Assembly (NCBI GenBank): GCA_018136815.1
Contig: CM030942.1
Coordinates: forward strand, 3,527,648-3,591,647
Direction of reading: 5' to 3'
Length of the DNA: 64,000 nt
Origin: Isochrysis galbana
Taxonomy: Eukaryota; Haptophyta; Isochrysidales; Isochrysidaceae
Shown here: one piece after another, positions 1-10,187 of the stretch
Layout: every line of letters starts with the position of its first letter
How positions within the stretch are numbered: the stretch's first letter is position 1
Translations under genes and position numbers: made by a program
Notes under the pieces: model-generated
Seen by the model: the letters and a program-made list of their open reading frames with translations, nothing else
What the model was told of the DNA's origin: nothing
Databases searched by the model: none

Positions 1-122
1 GAGGGTGAGAATCCCGTACCGTGGCCGCGCGCGCCCTCACGATGCGTCCTCGTCGAGTCGGGTTGCTTGGGATTGCAGCTTGAAGTGGGTGGTAAATTCC
101 ATCTAAAGCTAAATACTGGCGA

Positions 123-156
<34 letters not shown>

Positions 157-165
157 ATGCAAAGA

Positions 166-198
<33 letters not shown>

Positions 199-518
199 CG
201 GCAGGAGGAAACCCGGATGGGCCCGGCTTCGGCGCGCCGACTCAGCCGCCCGCTCGGGGCGGTGCACTTTGTCGCGCCGGGTCAGCCGCCGCTCTGCGCG
301 CGTCACAAGCGGGGAGTAGGGCTCCGGCGAGCTCCCCCTCTGCCTCTCGCGGGGCGCCGGCTGACGGAACGGGCCCCTCCGACCCGTCTAGAAACACGGA
401 CCAAGGAGTCTGACACGTGTGCGAGTACCCGGGTGGCAATCCCGCGTGCGGAATGAAAGTGAAGGGCACGCCCTGCCAACCGACCTGGACCTTCTGCGAA
501 GGGTTTGAGTGGAGCACA

Positions 519-553
<35 letters not shown>

Positions 554-646
554 GGTAGGGTGAAGCCAGAGGAAACTCTGGTGGAGGCTCGTAGCGATAC
601 TGACGTGCAAATCGTTCGTCGAACCTGGGTATAGGGGCGAAAGACT

Positions 647-697
<51 letters not shown>

Positions 698-975
698 TGA
701 ACGCAACGGTTTTGTCAGGTAAAGCGAATGATTAGAGGCCTTGGGGCTGAAACAGCCTTAACCTATTCTCAAACTTTAAATGGGCAAGAGGTCCGGGATG
801 CTTGAGTGATCCCGGGCGGCGAACGGCGCGTTCAAAGTGGGCCATTTTTGGTAAGCAGAACTGGCGATGCGGGATGAACCGAACGCCGCGCTAAGGTACC
901 CAAGTGTCCGCTCATCAGAGACCACAAAAGGCGTTGGTACCTCCAGACAGCAGGACGGTGGCCATGGAAGTCGGA

Positions 976-1012
<37 letters not shown>

Positions 1013-1884
1013 GTACTAGCCCTGAAAATGGATGGCGCTCAAGCGGACCACCGATGCGCGGCCGCCGGCGCGAGCGCGAGGCGCCGGCGAGTAGGAGGGC
1101 GCGGGGCGCGCCGCGCAGCCTTGGGCGTGAGCCTGGGTGAAGTGCGCCCCGGTGCAGATCTTGGTGGTAGTAGCAAATATTCAAATGAGACCTTTGAAGA
1201 CTGAAGTGGAGAAAGGTTCCGTGTGAACAGCAGTTGGACACGGGTGAGCCGACCCTAAGAGACAGGAAAACTCCGCCGAACGCGGCCGCTTCTGTCGGCC
1301 CGTCCGTCGAAAGGGAATCGGGTTAATATTCCCGAGCCGACGCGTGGATGGTGGGCGGCGACGCGTACGAACCCGGAGACGCCGGCGCGGGCCCCGGGAA
1401 GAGTTCTCTTTTCTTCTTAACTGCCTCGTGCCCTGGAATCGGTTTAGCCGGAGCGAGGGCTGCACGGCAGGCAAAGCACCCTAAGTCTTGGGGTGTCCGG
1501 CGCGCCCGCGACGGCCCGTGAAAATCCGGGGGAGCGGTTCGTTCTCACGCTCGGTCGTACTCATAACCGCATCAGGTCTCCAAGGTGAGCAGCCTCTAGT
1601 CGATAGAGCAATGTAGGTAAGGGAAGTCGGCAAAATGGTTCCGCAACTTCGGGAGAAGGAATGGCTCTGAAGGCTGGGTGCGGGGGTCCTCCGCTCGAGG
1701 CCGGCTGGCTGCGCTGGGACTACGGCCCCGCGCCGCGGACCCGGCGCGGCCGTCCGGCGGACGGCGGAGGAGCGCTCCGGCATTCCCCGCACGCTGAACA
1801 GCCGCTTCAGAACTGGCGCGGACAAGGGGAATCCGACTGTTTAATTAAAACAAAGCATTGCGATGGCCCGCGAGGGTGCTGACG

Positions 1885-1918
<34 letters not shown>

Positions 1919-1934
1919 AGTGAAGAAATTCAAC

Positions 1935-1997
<63 letters not shown>

Positions 1998-2052
1998 CAA
2001 TTAGTGACGCGCATGAATGGATTCGTGAGATTCCCACTGTCCCTATCTACTG

Positions 2053-2088
<36 letters not shown>

Positions 2089-2093
2089 GAATC

Positions 2094-2131
<38 letters not shown>

Positions 2132-2490
2132 TGTTACTGTGGAACGACTTGATGGGTGTAGAATATGCGGGAGGGGCAACCCGCCAGTGAAATACCGCAA
2201 CCGTCAACGTTGTTTTACTTACTCGGTGGTGCGGAGAGGGCCTCGGCTCGCTTCTGGATCCAAGCCGCCTCGCGCGCGCGATCCGCGTCGGGGACACTAA
2301 CAGGTGGGGAGTTTGGCTGGGGCGGCACGTCTGTTAAAAAATAACGCAGGCGCCCGATTTTGAGCTCAATGAGAACAGAAATCTCATGTGGACCGAAAGG
2401 GGAAAAGCTCGGTTGATTTTGATTTTCAGTACGAATACAAACCGCGAAAGCGTGGCCTATCGATCCTCTCGTCTTTGGGAATTTCAAGCT

Positions 2491-2533
<43 letters not shown>

Positions 2534-2556
2534 TGCCAAGCGTTCATAGCGACGTA

Positions 2557-2591
<35 letters not shown>

Positions 2592-2636
2592 CTGCCTCGC
2601 AGCGGGGGCCAAATGCAGGATTGTTCACCCACCAAC

Positions 2637-2691
<55 letters not shown>

Positions 2692-3034
2692 CTGTCCGCT
2701 TTTCTACGGTAATTTGGTTCAGTACGAGAGGAACCACCAATTCGCATCATCGGTATAGCCGCCGCCGGAAACGGCGATGCGGCGAAGCTGCCATGCGCCG
2801 GATTATAACTGAACGCCTCTAAGTTAGAATCCATGCCGGAAGGAAAGCTCCCCACCGGCCCGGGCACGCCACGAGCAACGGTAGCACTGCCTGAGCCGCG
2901 CGCGACCACAATTTCCGCGCCCGGGCCGACGAATCCCTTGCAGACGACTTGAATAAGGAACGGGGTATTGTACGCGGCAGAGTGGCCTTGTTGCCACGAT
3001 CCGCTGAGATTCAGCCTTGGTTCTGAAGATTTGT
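1..3034 (+). rRNA. 28S (LSU) ribosomal RNA, 5' end missing
   Basis: The large-subunit rRNA core is recognised directly. The D1/D2 flank (GTACCGTGAGGGAAAGATG near 141), the GACTCTCTTAAGGTAGCC block near 1965 and the sarcin-ricin loop (AGTACGAGAGGAACC near 2721) are present. So is the conserved 3' tail around GCCACGATCCGCTGAGATT (2992 on), which ends at about 3034. The window opens inside the first domain, so roughly the first 200 nt of 28S, all of ITS and 5.8S and 18S lie upstream or are absent. No intron is seen. One oddity is GGATTCGTGAGATTCCC near 2019, where most eukaryotes have GGATTAACGAGATTCCC. The 3' end is placed by homology to known 28S termini and may be off by a few bases. Confidence 0.97.
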
Positions 3035-3868
3035 TGTTGCCCAGCGCAACAACCCCTTCAGGCGCGCCACCGCTGACACCTGCCCATTCCAAACGCCCGA
3101 GCCACGACGCAAGCCACACGTCTTGTTACCCAGTCACTCGGGCATAGGCCAGTGGAAGACCTCGCAGGCCATTCTCGCAGGGGCCCACTAACACTGAGCC
3201 ACCAACCACCTCGCAAATAGAGGACGTCGCGAGCAAGCTTGGAGGCCCTCGGGCTCACAGTCGGTCCAAGGTGTTGCCCTCACCAATGAAGGATACATTG
3301 CACACAGCAAAATTGGGGGTCCTGATCAGGGGGGCCCAGGCGGTGGGGCTGATCAGAGAGATGGGCAGGCCACGACGGGCTCGGGCGGCCCGAATCAGGC
3401 GAGCCTCTCAAAGCTCGCCCTTGCCTCAATAGGGAAGCGCGTGGGCTTCCTTCCGCCAACGCCTGCCTGCGGGTAGTCGTCGAGGAGGGGCATCACGGTG
3501 GTGCCCATGAGGCAACCACCGCGGCTCACGCGAGGCAGAGCGCCATCGCCCGCACACCCTGGCGATACATTGTATCGCAGGCTTCACTCACATAGCAATC
3601 TTGTGCCACAGCGCAAGCCACACGCCACGCCACCCAGCCACTCGCCGAAGGGCAGAGAGAGGCCCCCTCCCAAGGAAAACGAGTCAAGGTTTCACATTTA
3701 CATCTCTTCACCAGGATCAATTGGAGGGCAGTACACACGGCCGTCGGGCTCAAACAGTCAAGCAGCCAAGCCTAGGCCACCACCTCGCAAAACGCAGGCC
3801 CAATGACGTTGCGAGCAAGTTTCGCTTCCTACCCCTAGGATGCGCTCGGTCCCTAGCGTCGGAGGGTA
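3035..3868. other. rDNA downstream spacer (IGS/3' ETS), no gene
   Basis: This is the spacer between the 28S end and the LINE target site. Two stretches are imperfect repeats of one another: about 3085-3250 and 3600-3830 share GCGCAAGCCACACG, ACCACCTCGCAAA and GCGAGCAAG in the same order. A segment at about 3490-3560 (GCCCATGAGGCAACCACCGC followed by GCGAGGCAGAGCGCCATCGC) recurs at 10400-10465 and, partly, at 26750-26775. It is therefore a dispersed repeat, not a unique spacer. No protein-coding signal and no second rRNA unit are visible. Confidence 0.7.
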
Positions 3869-3886
3869 ATGAATCATAAATGATCA
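3869..3886. repeat. target-site duplication, LINE 3' side
   Basis: ATGAATCATAAATGATCA, identical over 18 bp to 10188-10205. It abuts the poly-T end of the LINE read on the minus strand, seen here as nine A on the plus strand. Confidence 0.95.
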
Positions 3887-4188
3887 AAAAAAAAATCTTC
3901 TTAAAAAACCCCGCTACGTGTGCGGCGTGAGGCAGTGTGCTTGTGTACCTCCCTACTACCCAACCTTAACCCCTAACAACCCCCTCCCCCTTCCCCAGTT
4001 CCCTCGTTAGCGGAGAAGCTGGTTCCGGGGAGGCCGCGCGCGCTGCTTCGGCCAGGAGTTGGAGAGAAGGGGGCGGGAGACTGTGGCTCGTCCTTTGCTC
4101 TCGGTGTTAGCTTTGGTTATTCTCCCTTAAATAATTTAGATTCCTTTTTTGGTAACTGCTGTGATTCCTACCCAGAGATTTAGCTGCT

Positions 4189-7100
4189 TTAGGTGATGTG
4201 TCGTAGGTCTAGCCCCCTTGCCGCATGCAAGAGGTCCTCCGACATTCCTATGTTGAAATCCTTGTCCACCGTGTACAGCGGGCTTATCATTCTCTTAATG
4301 TGTTTGTTGCTCGGGGCGTGTAACCCCATATTCTCCCGTTGTTTTTTTAGCCTCTGAAAGAAACCGACTTTCGCCGTTACTAACAGGTGATATCTCGTGA
4401 GGATCGCTCTTAAGATCGACCTGACGGACCTGCCGTCCGCGTTGCCATACTGAATGTTATAGAAGTCGGTTAGAATATACCTCCACGCCAAGATACCTAA
4501 GTATCCTGAGGAGGGGTGCGGTCTGTCCACCTGATAGCAGAAAAGACGTTGGGGTATTTCGGATCCCGGCTTAAGGCAAATCCCTAAAAGTCCTTCTATG
4601 AATTCAAAGACAGGCTCCGTCGCGATACATGAGGCCAAGTGAGTGGAACTCTCGGGGGCTATGCCACAAAAGCGGCATGTCGGATCGTCGGCAAAACGGT
4701 TCGCCGTAGCTATTCTCCTATGTAGAATATGTTTAAAATGCAGATAGGAGTCCCTAGGTGTTAAAAAGTTATATTTGTACAGTTGCGATACTTGTTTCCA
4801 CTTCCCCGAGAGGACCGGTAGCCTTTTCTCCCATCTTAGTGTGGATTTTTGTGCTTTGGTTTTCCTCAAAGCGAGGAACGCTTTAGTCAAGACCCTGACA
4901 CTCACATCCTCTAGCGTAGTTTGCGTGCCTTTTAACGTGTACTCTTGAGGTATCGGATACGCTGTTTCCGCCGGGCCGTCGTACGCTCGTCCCCACTTCA
5001 GTGGGGTGAATAGCTCATCGGGCAATAGTTGCGGGCTGATCCGCTCGTGGATGTGGGGCTCTCCCATAACATTAAGTTGGACTTTGTGGTGATCGCCTTT
5101 TCGGCGCAGATAGAAGTTATGGTCTTTGTCCACTAGAATGTCACCTAGATCATGCGCGTCCGGATCTTCTTGAGGGACTAACTCTTGCTCCTCCGGAGGA
5201 GGAGGCGGGGGCTTCGCTTGTTTTCTAAGAAGGTCCGTATAGTCAGATGTGGTATCCACTAGTCTTGATCTAGTCCATTCGGATATCTTTTCCCACGACT
5301 TAAGAAGGGGGGCTACTGAAATGTAATTTCCTCTATGGCGTATCCACCGTTCTCCGTCCGGCAAGTAAGCCGCGCATTCCTCTGTAGTGTATACGTCCCC
5401 CGTGTCCGGGTTAATCGTATTGTGTACGATAACCGTCTGAAGAGACTCCCATTTAGACCTATGTGAATGGTGAATCGCCGGAGGTTTGTGGAAAAGGTTG
5501 TGCCATATCGGGGAGCCCAGGGTTCCTTCCCGTGTGTTTGTTTCCCTATGGAAGTTAATCCGTCTAAAGTTCTCGAGCGCAAGCTTCCAAAAAGCCGGGA
5601 GCGTGCTATTACCACGAATGCTAGCCGTGAGGCTCTTCACGTCGACCTTCGCGAAGACCGCCGCGCGCCCTAAGGGGGTGCGGCAGAACCATTGGTCTAA
5701 GACCGTTTTCCATTCCGCCGTTGACGGGTTTAGGTAGCGGGCTATCCATATCGCTTGAAGCGCTCGCGTGTGTTCGGCCATGGGGAGTAGTCCGACACCC
5801 AATAGGGGCCCGTCTTCTCTCGTCCCCACTCTCGGGTACGCCGGAAGGGTTATCCATTTTATACCCTCGTGCGAGGAGCCTAACTCGTCCGCCTGTAGTC
5901 GGGGAGATCTATCCCATAGTATTGTTTGAACGTCAGAATCTATGGCCTCCATGAACCACGCCGGCGGGGTGGACGTGGACAGCCAATATCTCGGCGTCCC
6001 GTATATTATGAAGTTCACTAGTAGGGTCCTTCCATGAATGGAGAGACTCGTCATTCCCCTCCATGTTGCGACTTTCTTTTTAAGCTTGGCGTATAGCTTC
6101 TCCCAGAAGGAGTCATTGTCTGTTCCTTCCCAGAATGGGACTCCTAGTATGGTCGCAAATTCGCCTTCGCCGAGCGTTTTAAGATAAGCTAGCGTCTCGG
6201 GGACCTGCGCTCCCGTAAGTGATCCCATTCGTATTAGTATGCTCTTGTTTTTGTTCACTTTAGCCCCGGTGGCGGTTCCATAGCTTTCTAGAATGTGCAT
6301 CGCCCTCTCCAATGACTCGAAGGAGTTTGCCAAAATTTGCGTGTCATCCGCAAACTGCGAAAGCCTCAACTCTCTAGGTCCTATCCTGATTCCTTTCATC
6401 TCCGGGTCGGCGTTTACTAGACGTGTTAGGCCTTCGGCCACTAGGAGAAAGGCTAGGGGCGATAGCGGGCATCCTTGGGGCATGCCGCAATGTATCGTGA
6501 AGGGATTGCTGCGTCTGCCGTTAGCCTTGATCCATCTGATCGGGAGTGAATCCGTGTTGGTTAGTAGCGCTAGCCATCTAGAGTAACCAGGGCCGAAGCC
6601 CAGCGCTTGTATCGCTTTATGATAATAATCCCAACTGACTCTATCGAAGGCTTTTTCCCAGTCTATCGCCAGGGCTAGGCCTTCTTCTTCTGTGTCGTCT
6701 AGGTACGCTTGCACTAGTTTTAGGAGGTGGGTGGCTTCGCCTATCATCCTCCTAGGCACGAAGCCCACTTGCTCCTTTGAGATAATCGTATGTATCGTCT
6801 TTTTAAGTCTGTTAGCTAGGACCCTGGCGAGGATTTTGTAGTCCGTTTGGAGCAGCGTAATTGGTCTATAATTCCTCGGGTCCCTGGCGTCCCCTTTTTT
6901 ATAGAGCAAAGCTATGTCGCCCGAGCATGTATCCTCCGGTAATGCCCCCGTCCGGTAGGCTTCGTGAAACATGTCCATCAGTCGCGGTGCCACTAGCTTT
7001 TCGAAGCTTTGATAAAACTCCATTGGTATGCCGTCCGGCCCCGCGGATTTACCTTTCGCCATTTGCCGTATAGCACGGATGATCTCCGAATATCCTATGG

Positions 7101-8520
7101 GCTTGTCCAAGAAGGACCTATGACTCGTCGGTATCCGACGTTGACTCAGCGCATGGAGGAGGGGTTCCGCGCCCTGAGAGATCTTTTCGCTGAAAAGCCA
7201 TACATAGTAGCTCCGCAACGAAACCAAAATCGCGGAGTCGTCGGTTGCTACATTGTCTTCCTTTAGGGCCGGCTGCGGGTCTTCCCATCTCACTCCGGCG
7301 TACATCGCCGGGATGTCGCCGCTAGCGTGTCTCGGTGTAAATCTCTTGAAAAATTGCTTCGTAACAAGCTCTTCCGCCCTTATGATTTTTTCCGCTAGGG
7401 ACGGGGACGGTGAGAAAGTACGTCTTTTGTCGATTACTTTGCGATTGAGTTCCGTTAAGGTGTCCGGCCGGGCCGTCCCGGGGGTCGCCGCCATCTGGGC
7501 TTTCCTAGCGTCTGCTACCGCGTCGATTTCCGCTTGCGCGTACCTTTGTCTTCTGCGTAGCTCGACCGCCTTCGCGAGGAGGATCGAAGATACTTTCCTT
7601 TTGGATTCCGTCCAAGTGGATAGCTTGTCCCCGGCGTCCTCTCCCGGATGGACCGGGTATAGTCTCCTCCAGAGGAGGTCGATCATCTCTCGGGTCTCCG
7701 GGTCTTCTAATACCTCCAAAGGTATCTTGGCCTCTATCTCTGTTGCCCTCCGTGGGGGGGCAATAGCGAAAGTCGCTACTACCGGGTGGTGGTCCGACGC
7801 CGCTAGGCCCGTGAAAAGCTTAAGATCTATGTATGCCTTGTGCCATCTCCACGTGGAGTAGTATTCCGCGGCGTATACCCGATCTATCCTCGTGTGGGTC
7901 TGATGCCCGCACCTCGTGTATTGGTCCCTAAGGCCCGGATTTACCAGTAATTGGATGTCCGTGAGCCCATGTGTGGCGAGCGCCCTCGCGAGGGCTCTGC
8001 CTCCCGAATTTGCGTAAGGGGTCGCTCCCGCGATGGACCGGGTATCTCTACGTATGCTCTCCACGCAATTGAAGTCGCCCGCTAATATAGTGTGAGAAAG
8101 TATTTCCGGCGTCTCGTGTAGCTTTTTGATGTCTTCTTTTCGCTTATTAGGTTGAGAATTAAGATACACAGAGGAGAAAGCTATCGTTTCATGCCCGATT
8201 TTTGCCTTTACTACTACCAGCCTCCCCGGGATAACTACCGACCAAGATTCTACTACTACGTCGCTTCTGTCTCTTCTAATGGCTATCGCCACTCCGCTTC
8301 CCGGGTCGCCCCTAGTTGCGGGAGTTTGAAACCAGTCCCACCCTAGGGACCGGGCCAAGTTTCGCACCTTCAAGTGCCATCCATCGGAGTAATGATGCAA
8401 TTCTTGCGCATAAAGGATGTGGACTCCTCCTAATCTCGCTTGCGCTAGCGTAGATGCTAATTTATGTTTTGCTCCATTCAAATTGTATGTCGCAATCTTA
8501 AGATCACTATTATTCACCAT
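4189..8520 (-). CDS. LINE ORF2: endonuclease-reverse transcriptase
   Basis: A 1443-residue protein that nicks target DNA and primes reverse transcription of the element RNA. Residues 8-255 form an apurinic-type endonuclease: TYNLNG at 11-16, catalytic E in QELH near 40, GDFN at 148-151 and SDHHPV at 242-247. Residues about 480-780 are the reverse transcriptase, with AIDWEKAFD (first catalytic Asp, near 620) and FADD at 723-726. A C-terminal zinc knuckle CRFCG...STHLASC starts at 1282. All catalytic residues are present and the frame is uninterrupted. The start ATG overlaps the ORF1 stop by 11 nt (ATGGTGAATAA), suggesting coupled termination-reinitiation or a frameshift rather than an independent start. 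The ORF ends in TAA at 4189-4191. Confidence 0.96.
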   Translation of the reverse strand: MVNNSDLKIATYNLNGAKHKLASTLAQARLGGVHILYAQELHHYSDGWHLKVRNLARSLGWDWFQTPATRGDPGSGVAIAIRRDRSDVVVESWSVVIPGRLVVVKAKIGHETIAFSSVYLNSQPNKRKEDIKKLHETPEILSHTILAGDFNCVESIRRDTRSIAGATPYANSGGRALARALATHGLTDIQLLVNPGLRDQYTRCGHQTHTRIDRVYAAEYYSTWRWHKAYIDLKLFTGLAASDHHPVVATFAIAPPRRATEIEAKIPLEVLEDPETREMIDLLWRRLYPVHPGEDAGDKLSTWTESKRKVSSILLAKAVELRRRQRYAQAEIDAVADARKAQMAATPGTARPDTLTELNRKVIDKRRTFSPSPSLAEKIIRAEELVTKQFFKRFTPRHASGDIPAMYAGVRWEDPQPALKEDNVATDDSAILVSLRSYYVWLFSEKISQGAEPLLHALSQRRIPTSHRSFLDKPIGYSEIIRAIRQMAKGKSAGPDGIPMEFYQSFEKLVAPRLMDMFHEAYRTGALPEDTCSGDIALLYKKGDARDPRNYRPITLLQTDYKILARVLANRLKKTIHTIISKEQVGFVPRRMIGEATHLLKLVQAYLDDTEEEGLALAIDWEKAFDRVSWDYYHKAIQALGFGPGYSRWLALLTNTDSLPIRWIKANGRRSNPFTIHCGMPQGCPLSPLAFLLVAEGLTRLVNADPEMKGIRIGPRELRLSQFADDTQILANSFESLERAMHILESYGTATGAKVNKNKSILIRMGSLTGAQVPETLAYLKTLGEGEFATILGVPFWEGTDNDSFWEKLYAKLKKKVATWRGMTSLSIHGRTLLVNFIIYGTPRYWLSTSTPPAWFMEAIDSDVQTILWDRSPRLQADELGSSHEGIKWITLPAYPRVGTREDGPLLGVGLLPMAEHTRALQAIWIARYLNPSTAEWKTVLDQWFCRTPLGRAAVFAKVDVKSLTASIRGNSTLPAFWKLALENFRRINFHRETNTREGTLGSPIWHNLFHKPPAIHHSHRSKWESLQTVIVHNTINPDTGDVYTTEECAAYLPDGERWIRHRGNYISVAPLLKSWEKISEWTRSRLVDTTSDYTDLLRKQAKPPPPPPEEQELVPQEDPDAHDLGDILVDKDHNFYLRRKGDHHKVQLNVMGEPHIHERISPQLLPDELFTPLKWGRAYDGPAETAYPIPQEYTLKGTQTTLEDVSVRVLTKAFLALRKTKAQKSTLRWEKRLPVLSGKWKQVSQLYKYNFLTPRDSYLHFKHILHRRIATANRFADDPTCRFCGIAPESSTHLASCIATEPVFEFIEGLLGICLKPGSEIPQRLFCYQVDRPHPSSGYLGILAWRYILTDFYNIQYGNADGRSVRSILRAILTRYHLLVTAKVGFFQRLKKQRENMGLHAPSNKHIKRMISPLYTVDKDFNIGMSEDLLHAARGLDLRHIT

Positions 8521-10162
8521 GACGGTACAGGCAACTTACTCCGTTCACGCAGTACCCTGGATAGGCCTTATTAGGTTTCAGATTGCACTTGACCATACAA
8601 TTTTGTTTACCCGTGGCGGGGTCCTTTACCCAACATCCGGGGATGTCATGGCTGGAAGAGCATTGGACGATTTGTCGCCCCTTCATGCGATTATTTTTGC
8701 ATTCGCCTGCCATGAATCGACGGCACGGTGCCGCCGCTCCAAGACCCATTAGGGCCCTGTAGTCCATGGCGTTGCTTACTTCGCGTTGGCGTTTGCGCTG
8801 CTCCGCTTTCGCCTTGTCTTGTTCGCACGTGCATTGGCGAAAGCTGACTTGGTTCTTGCGTAGATATGAGATAGCCCAGGGCTTATCGTATCCTTTGCAC
8901 CCGCCCGGGGCGCCGTGTATGGCAATGTCGCCGTCCGGTGTTACGCATTCCACCGATGAGCGGACCGCGTAGTCCAAGTTGAAGTTTTCCCCGTCATCGA
9001 GGGTCACGTGGAAGGTTCGGGGAAAGCGATGGCCCAGGGCGGTGGTGTCTGTGTATACGTAGAAGTGCCAAATTGGACGTTTACCGGCTTCTACCTTAGT
9101 GATCCCTTCGAGCGTGGTCTTGACTCGCTGTTGATTGCCCCTAAGGACATGGAAGCCTTCACGCTCCAATGCACTGGCCAGATGCCGAGTTTTAGTTTTG
9201 TATGCCTTAATCGGATCGAATATGCGAAACACGATGTAGGTGGCGACCTCTTTGAGAGAGGACCTGATAGCGCTAGATTTGCGGGGAGCTGAGTCGGCTA
9301 TCGTGCCATAGGTGACTCCAAACTCATGCGGGACTCCCGAGAGTACCGTTTGAAGTTTGTCGCCATAAGCGGCCTTGAATTGGTCGTGAGCATCGTCGTC
9401 GACGTAGAAAATCCATGGGCCCTTTCGGCCCTTGTCCATCCCATCTGGCGTGGCATCTAGGCCCTCTAGCCTAGAGAGAAGAAACTTCATGAACGTGGCT
9501 ACATCCTCACTTTTAATGTCCTTTTTGTCTTCAGCTAGTTGCGCTAGCTGAATGAAAAAGGGTGTGTCTTCGGGTTCCTCTTCTTCATCCATTGGAGGGG
9601 GAGCGAGTTGGGTGGTGTTGGTGGGAGTCCCTTTGGGATCCGACTGTGGGTCGGCCCGCTTGCGCGACAGCTGTTGCGGTTGTTGTTGGGCTGGCTGCTT
9701 CAGAGCTTGTTGGGCTGGCTCCTTCAGTTTGTTCCCATGCGTGGCTTCTGCATACGACTTGGGCGCATGGGTTGTTTGTTGGTTGGTGGGAGCAAAAGCT
9801 CCAAGGATTGATTGTTGTGTCAAGTGCCCGCCCCCGAGGGGTGCACTGCTGGTAGGAGTTACCACCATGGGGGTGGCAGCAATGCTGCCACCCACCATGG
9901 GGAGTCCTTGATTGGGTGGCGAGACGGTGGAGCTGGGCGGCTGAGCCAGTTGCTGGCTCTGTTGCTCTGCAGGGAACAGGGCACGGCCTGTTCCCTGCTT
10001 CTGGGGCTGGTGAGGAGGCGAGGGTGGCGGAGCCATGTCGACGTCGGTGTCTGGCGGGGCAGAGGCCTGCGAGCGCTTTGGCTCCGGCGGTTTGGGGCGG
10101 CCCCGTTGGGGCGTCGTGGCGGCGGGGGGCTGGGAGAGGGGAGCGGTCGGCGCGCGCTCCAT
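8510..10162 (-). CDS. LINE ORF1: RNA-binding protein with two CCCH zinc fingers
   Basis: A 550-residue protein expected to coat LINE RNA. The N-terminal 190 residues are low-complexity Pro/Gln/Thr. A folded middle (about 200-420, with GPWIFYVDDDAHDQFKAAYG) is shared with the ORF1 at 45.9 kb. The C-terminus carries C-X7-C-X12-C-X3-H (480-505) and C-X11-C-X5-C-X3-H (ending at 548), both CCCH-type; C-X11 is slightly long. No esterase domain or L1-type RRM is recognisable, so it differs from the classic L1 ORF1p. The start is the first ATG after the element end and is conserved in the second copy at 57622. The RNA-binding role is inferred from position and zinc fingers. Confidence 0.88.
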   Translation of the reverse strand: MERAPTAPLSQPPAATTPQRGRPKPPEPKRSQASAPPDTDVDMAPPPSPPHQPQKQGTGRALFPAEQQSQQLAQPPSSTVSPPNQGLPMVGGSIAATPMVVTPTSSAPLGGGHLTQQSILGAFAPTNQQTTHAPKSYAEATHGNKLKEPAQQALKQPAQQQPQQLSRKRADPQSDPKGTPTNTTQLAPPPMDEEEEPEDTPFFIQLAQLAEDKKDIKSEDVATFMKFLLSRLEGLDATPDGMDKGRKGPWIFYVDDDAHDQFKAAYGDKLQTVLSGVPHEFGVTYGTIADSAPRKSSAIRSSLKEVATYIVFRIFDPIKAYKTKTRHLASALEREGFHVLRGNQQRVKTTLEGITKVEAGKRPIWHFYVYTDTTALGHRFPRTFHVTLDDGENFNLDYAVRSSVECVTPDGDIAIHGAPGGCKGYDKPWAISYLRKNQVSFRQCTCEQDKAKAEQRKRQREVSNAMDYRALMGLGAAAPCRRFMAGECKNNRMKGRQIVQCSSSHDIPGCWVKDPATGKQNCMVKCNLKPNKAYPGYCVNGVSCLYRHGE

Positions 10163-10187
10163 CGCTAAAACTATAACAATAGTTGTG
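10163..10187 (-). promoter_or_regulatory. LINE 5' leader with TATA-like core abutting ATG
   Basis: Only 25 bp separate the target-site duplication from the ORF1 ATG. Sense strand: ACTATTGTTATAGTTTTAGCG then ATGGAGCGCGC. The same leader stands before the ORF1 copy at 57622, so this is the true element start and not a truncation. The leader resembles ACTAAGTTTATACTTNGNCGC-ATGG at 45917, 34012 and 12523. Any promoter must lie in or downstream of this short leader. Confidence 0.6.

Larger units (their letters stand above)
3887..10187 (-). mobile_element. full-length APE-type LINE (L1/Tx1-like), apparently intact
   Basis: A 6.3-kb non-LTR retrotransposon bounded by a perfect 18-bp target-site duplication. 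In sense order it has a leader of about 25 bp, ORF1 (10162-8510), ORF2 (8520-4189), a 3' UTR of about 300 bp, and an end in a T run next to a small hairpin (CCGC-acacgta-GCGG near 3915-3930). Neither ORF has a stop or frameshift, so insertion is probably recent and the copy could be mobile. It sits about 0.85 kb downstream of a 28S gene, but in spacer and not at a conserved rRNA target. Fragments of the same family occur at 14341-14396, 24305-24420, 56543-57646 and probably 51150-51425. The clade assignment rests on the RT motif DWEKAFDRVSW and the apurinic-type endonuclease, and needs a tree. Confidence 0.93.
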
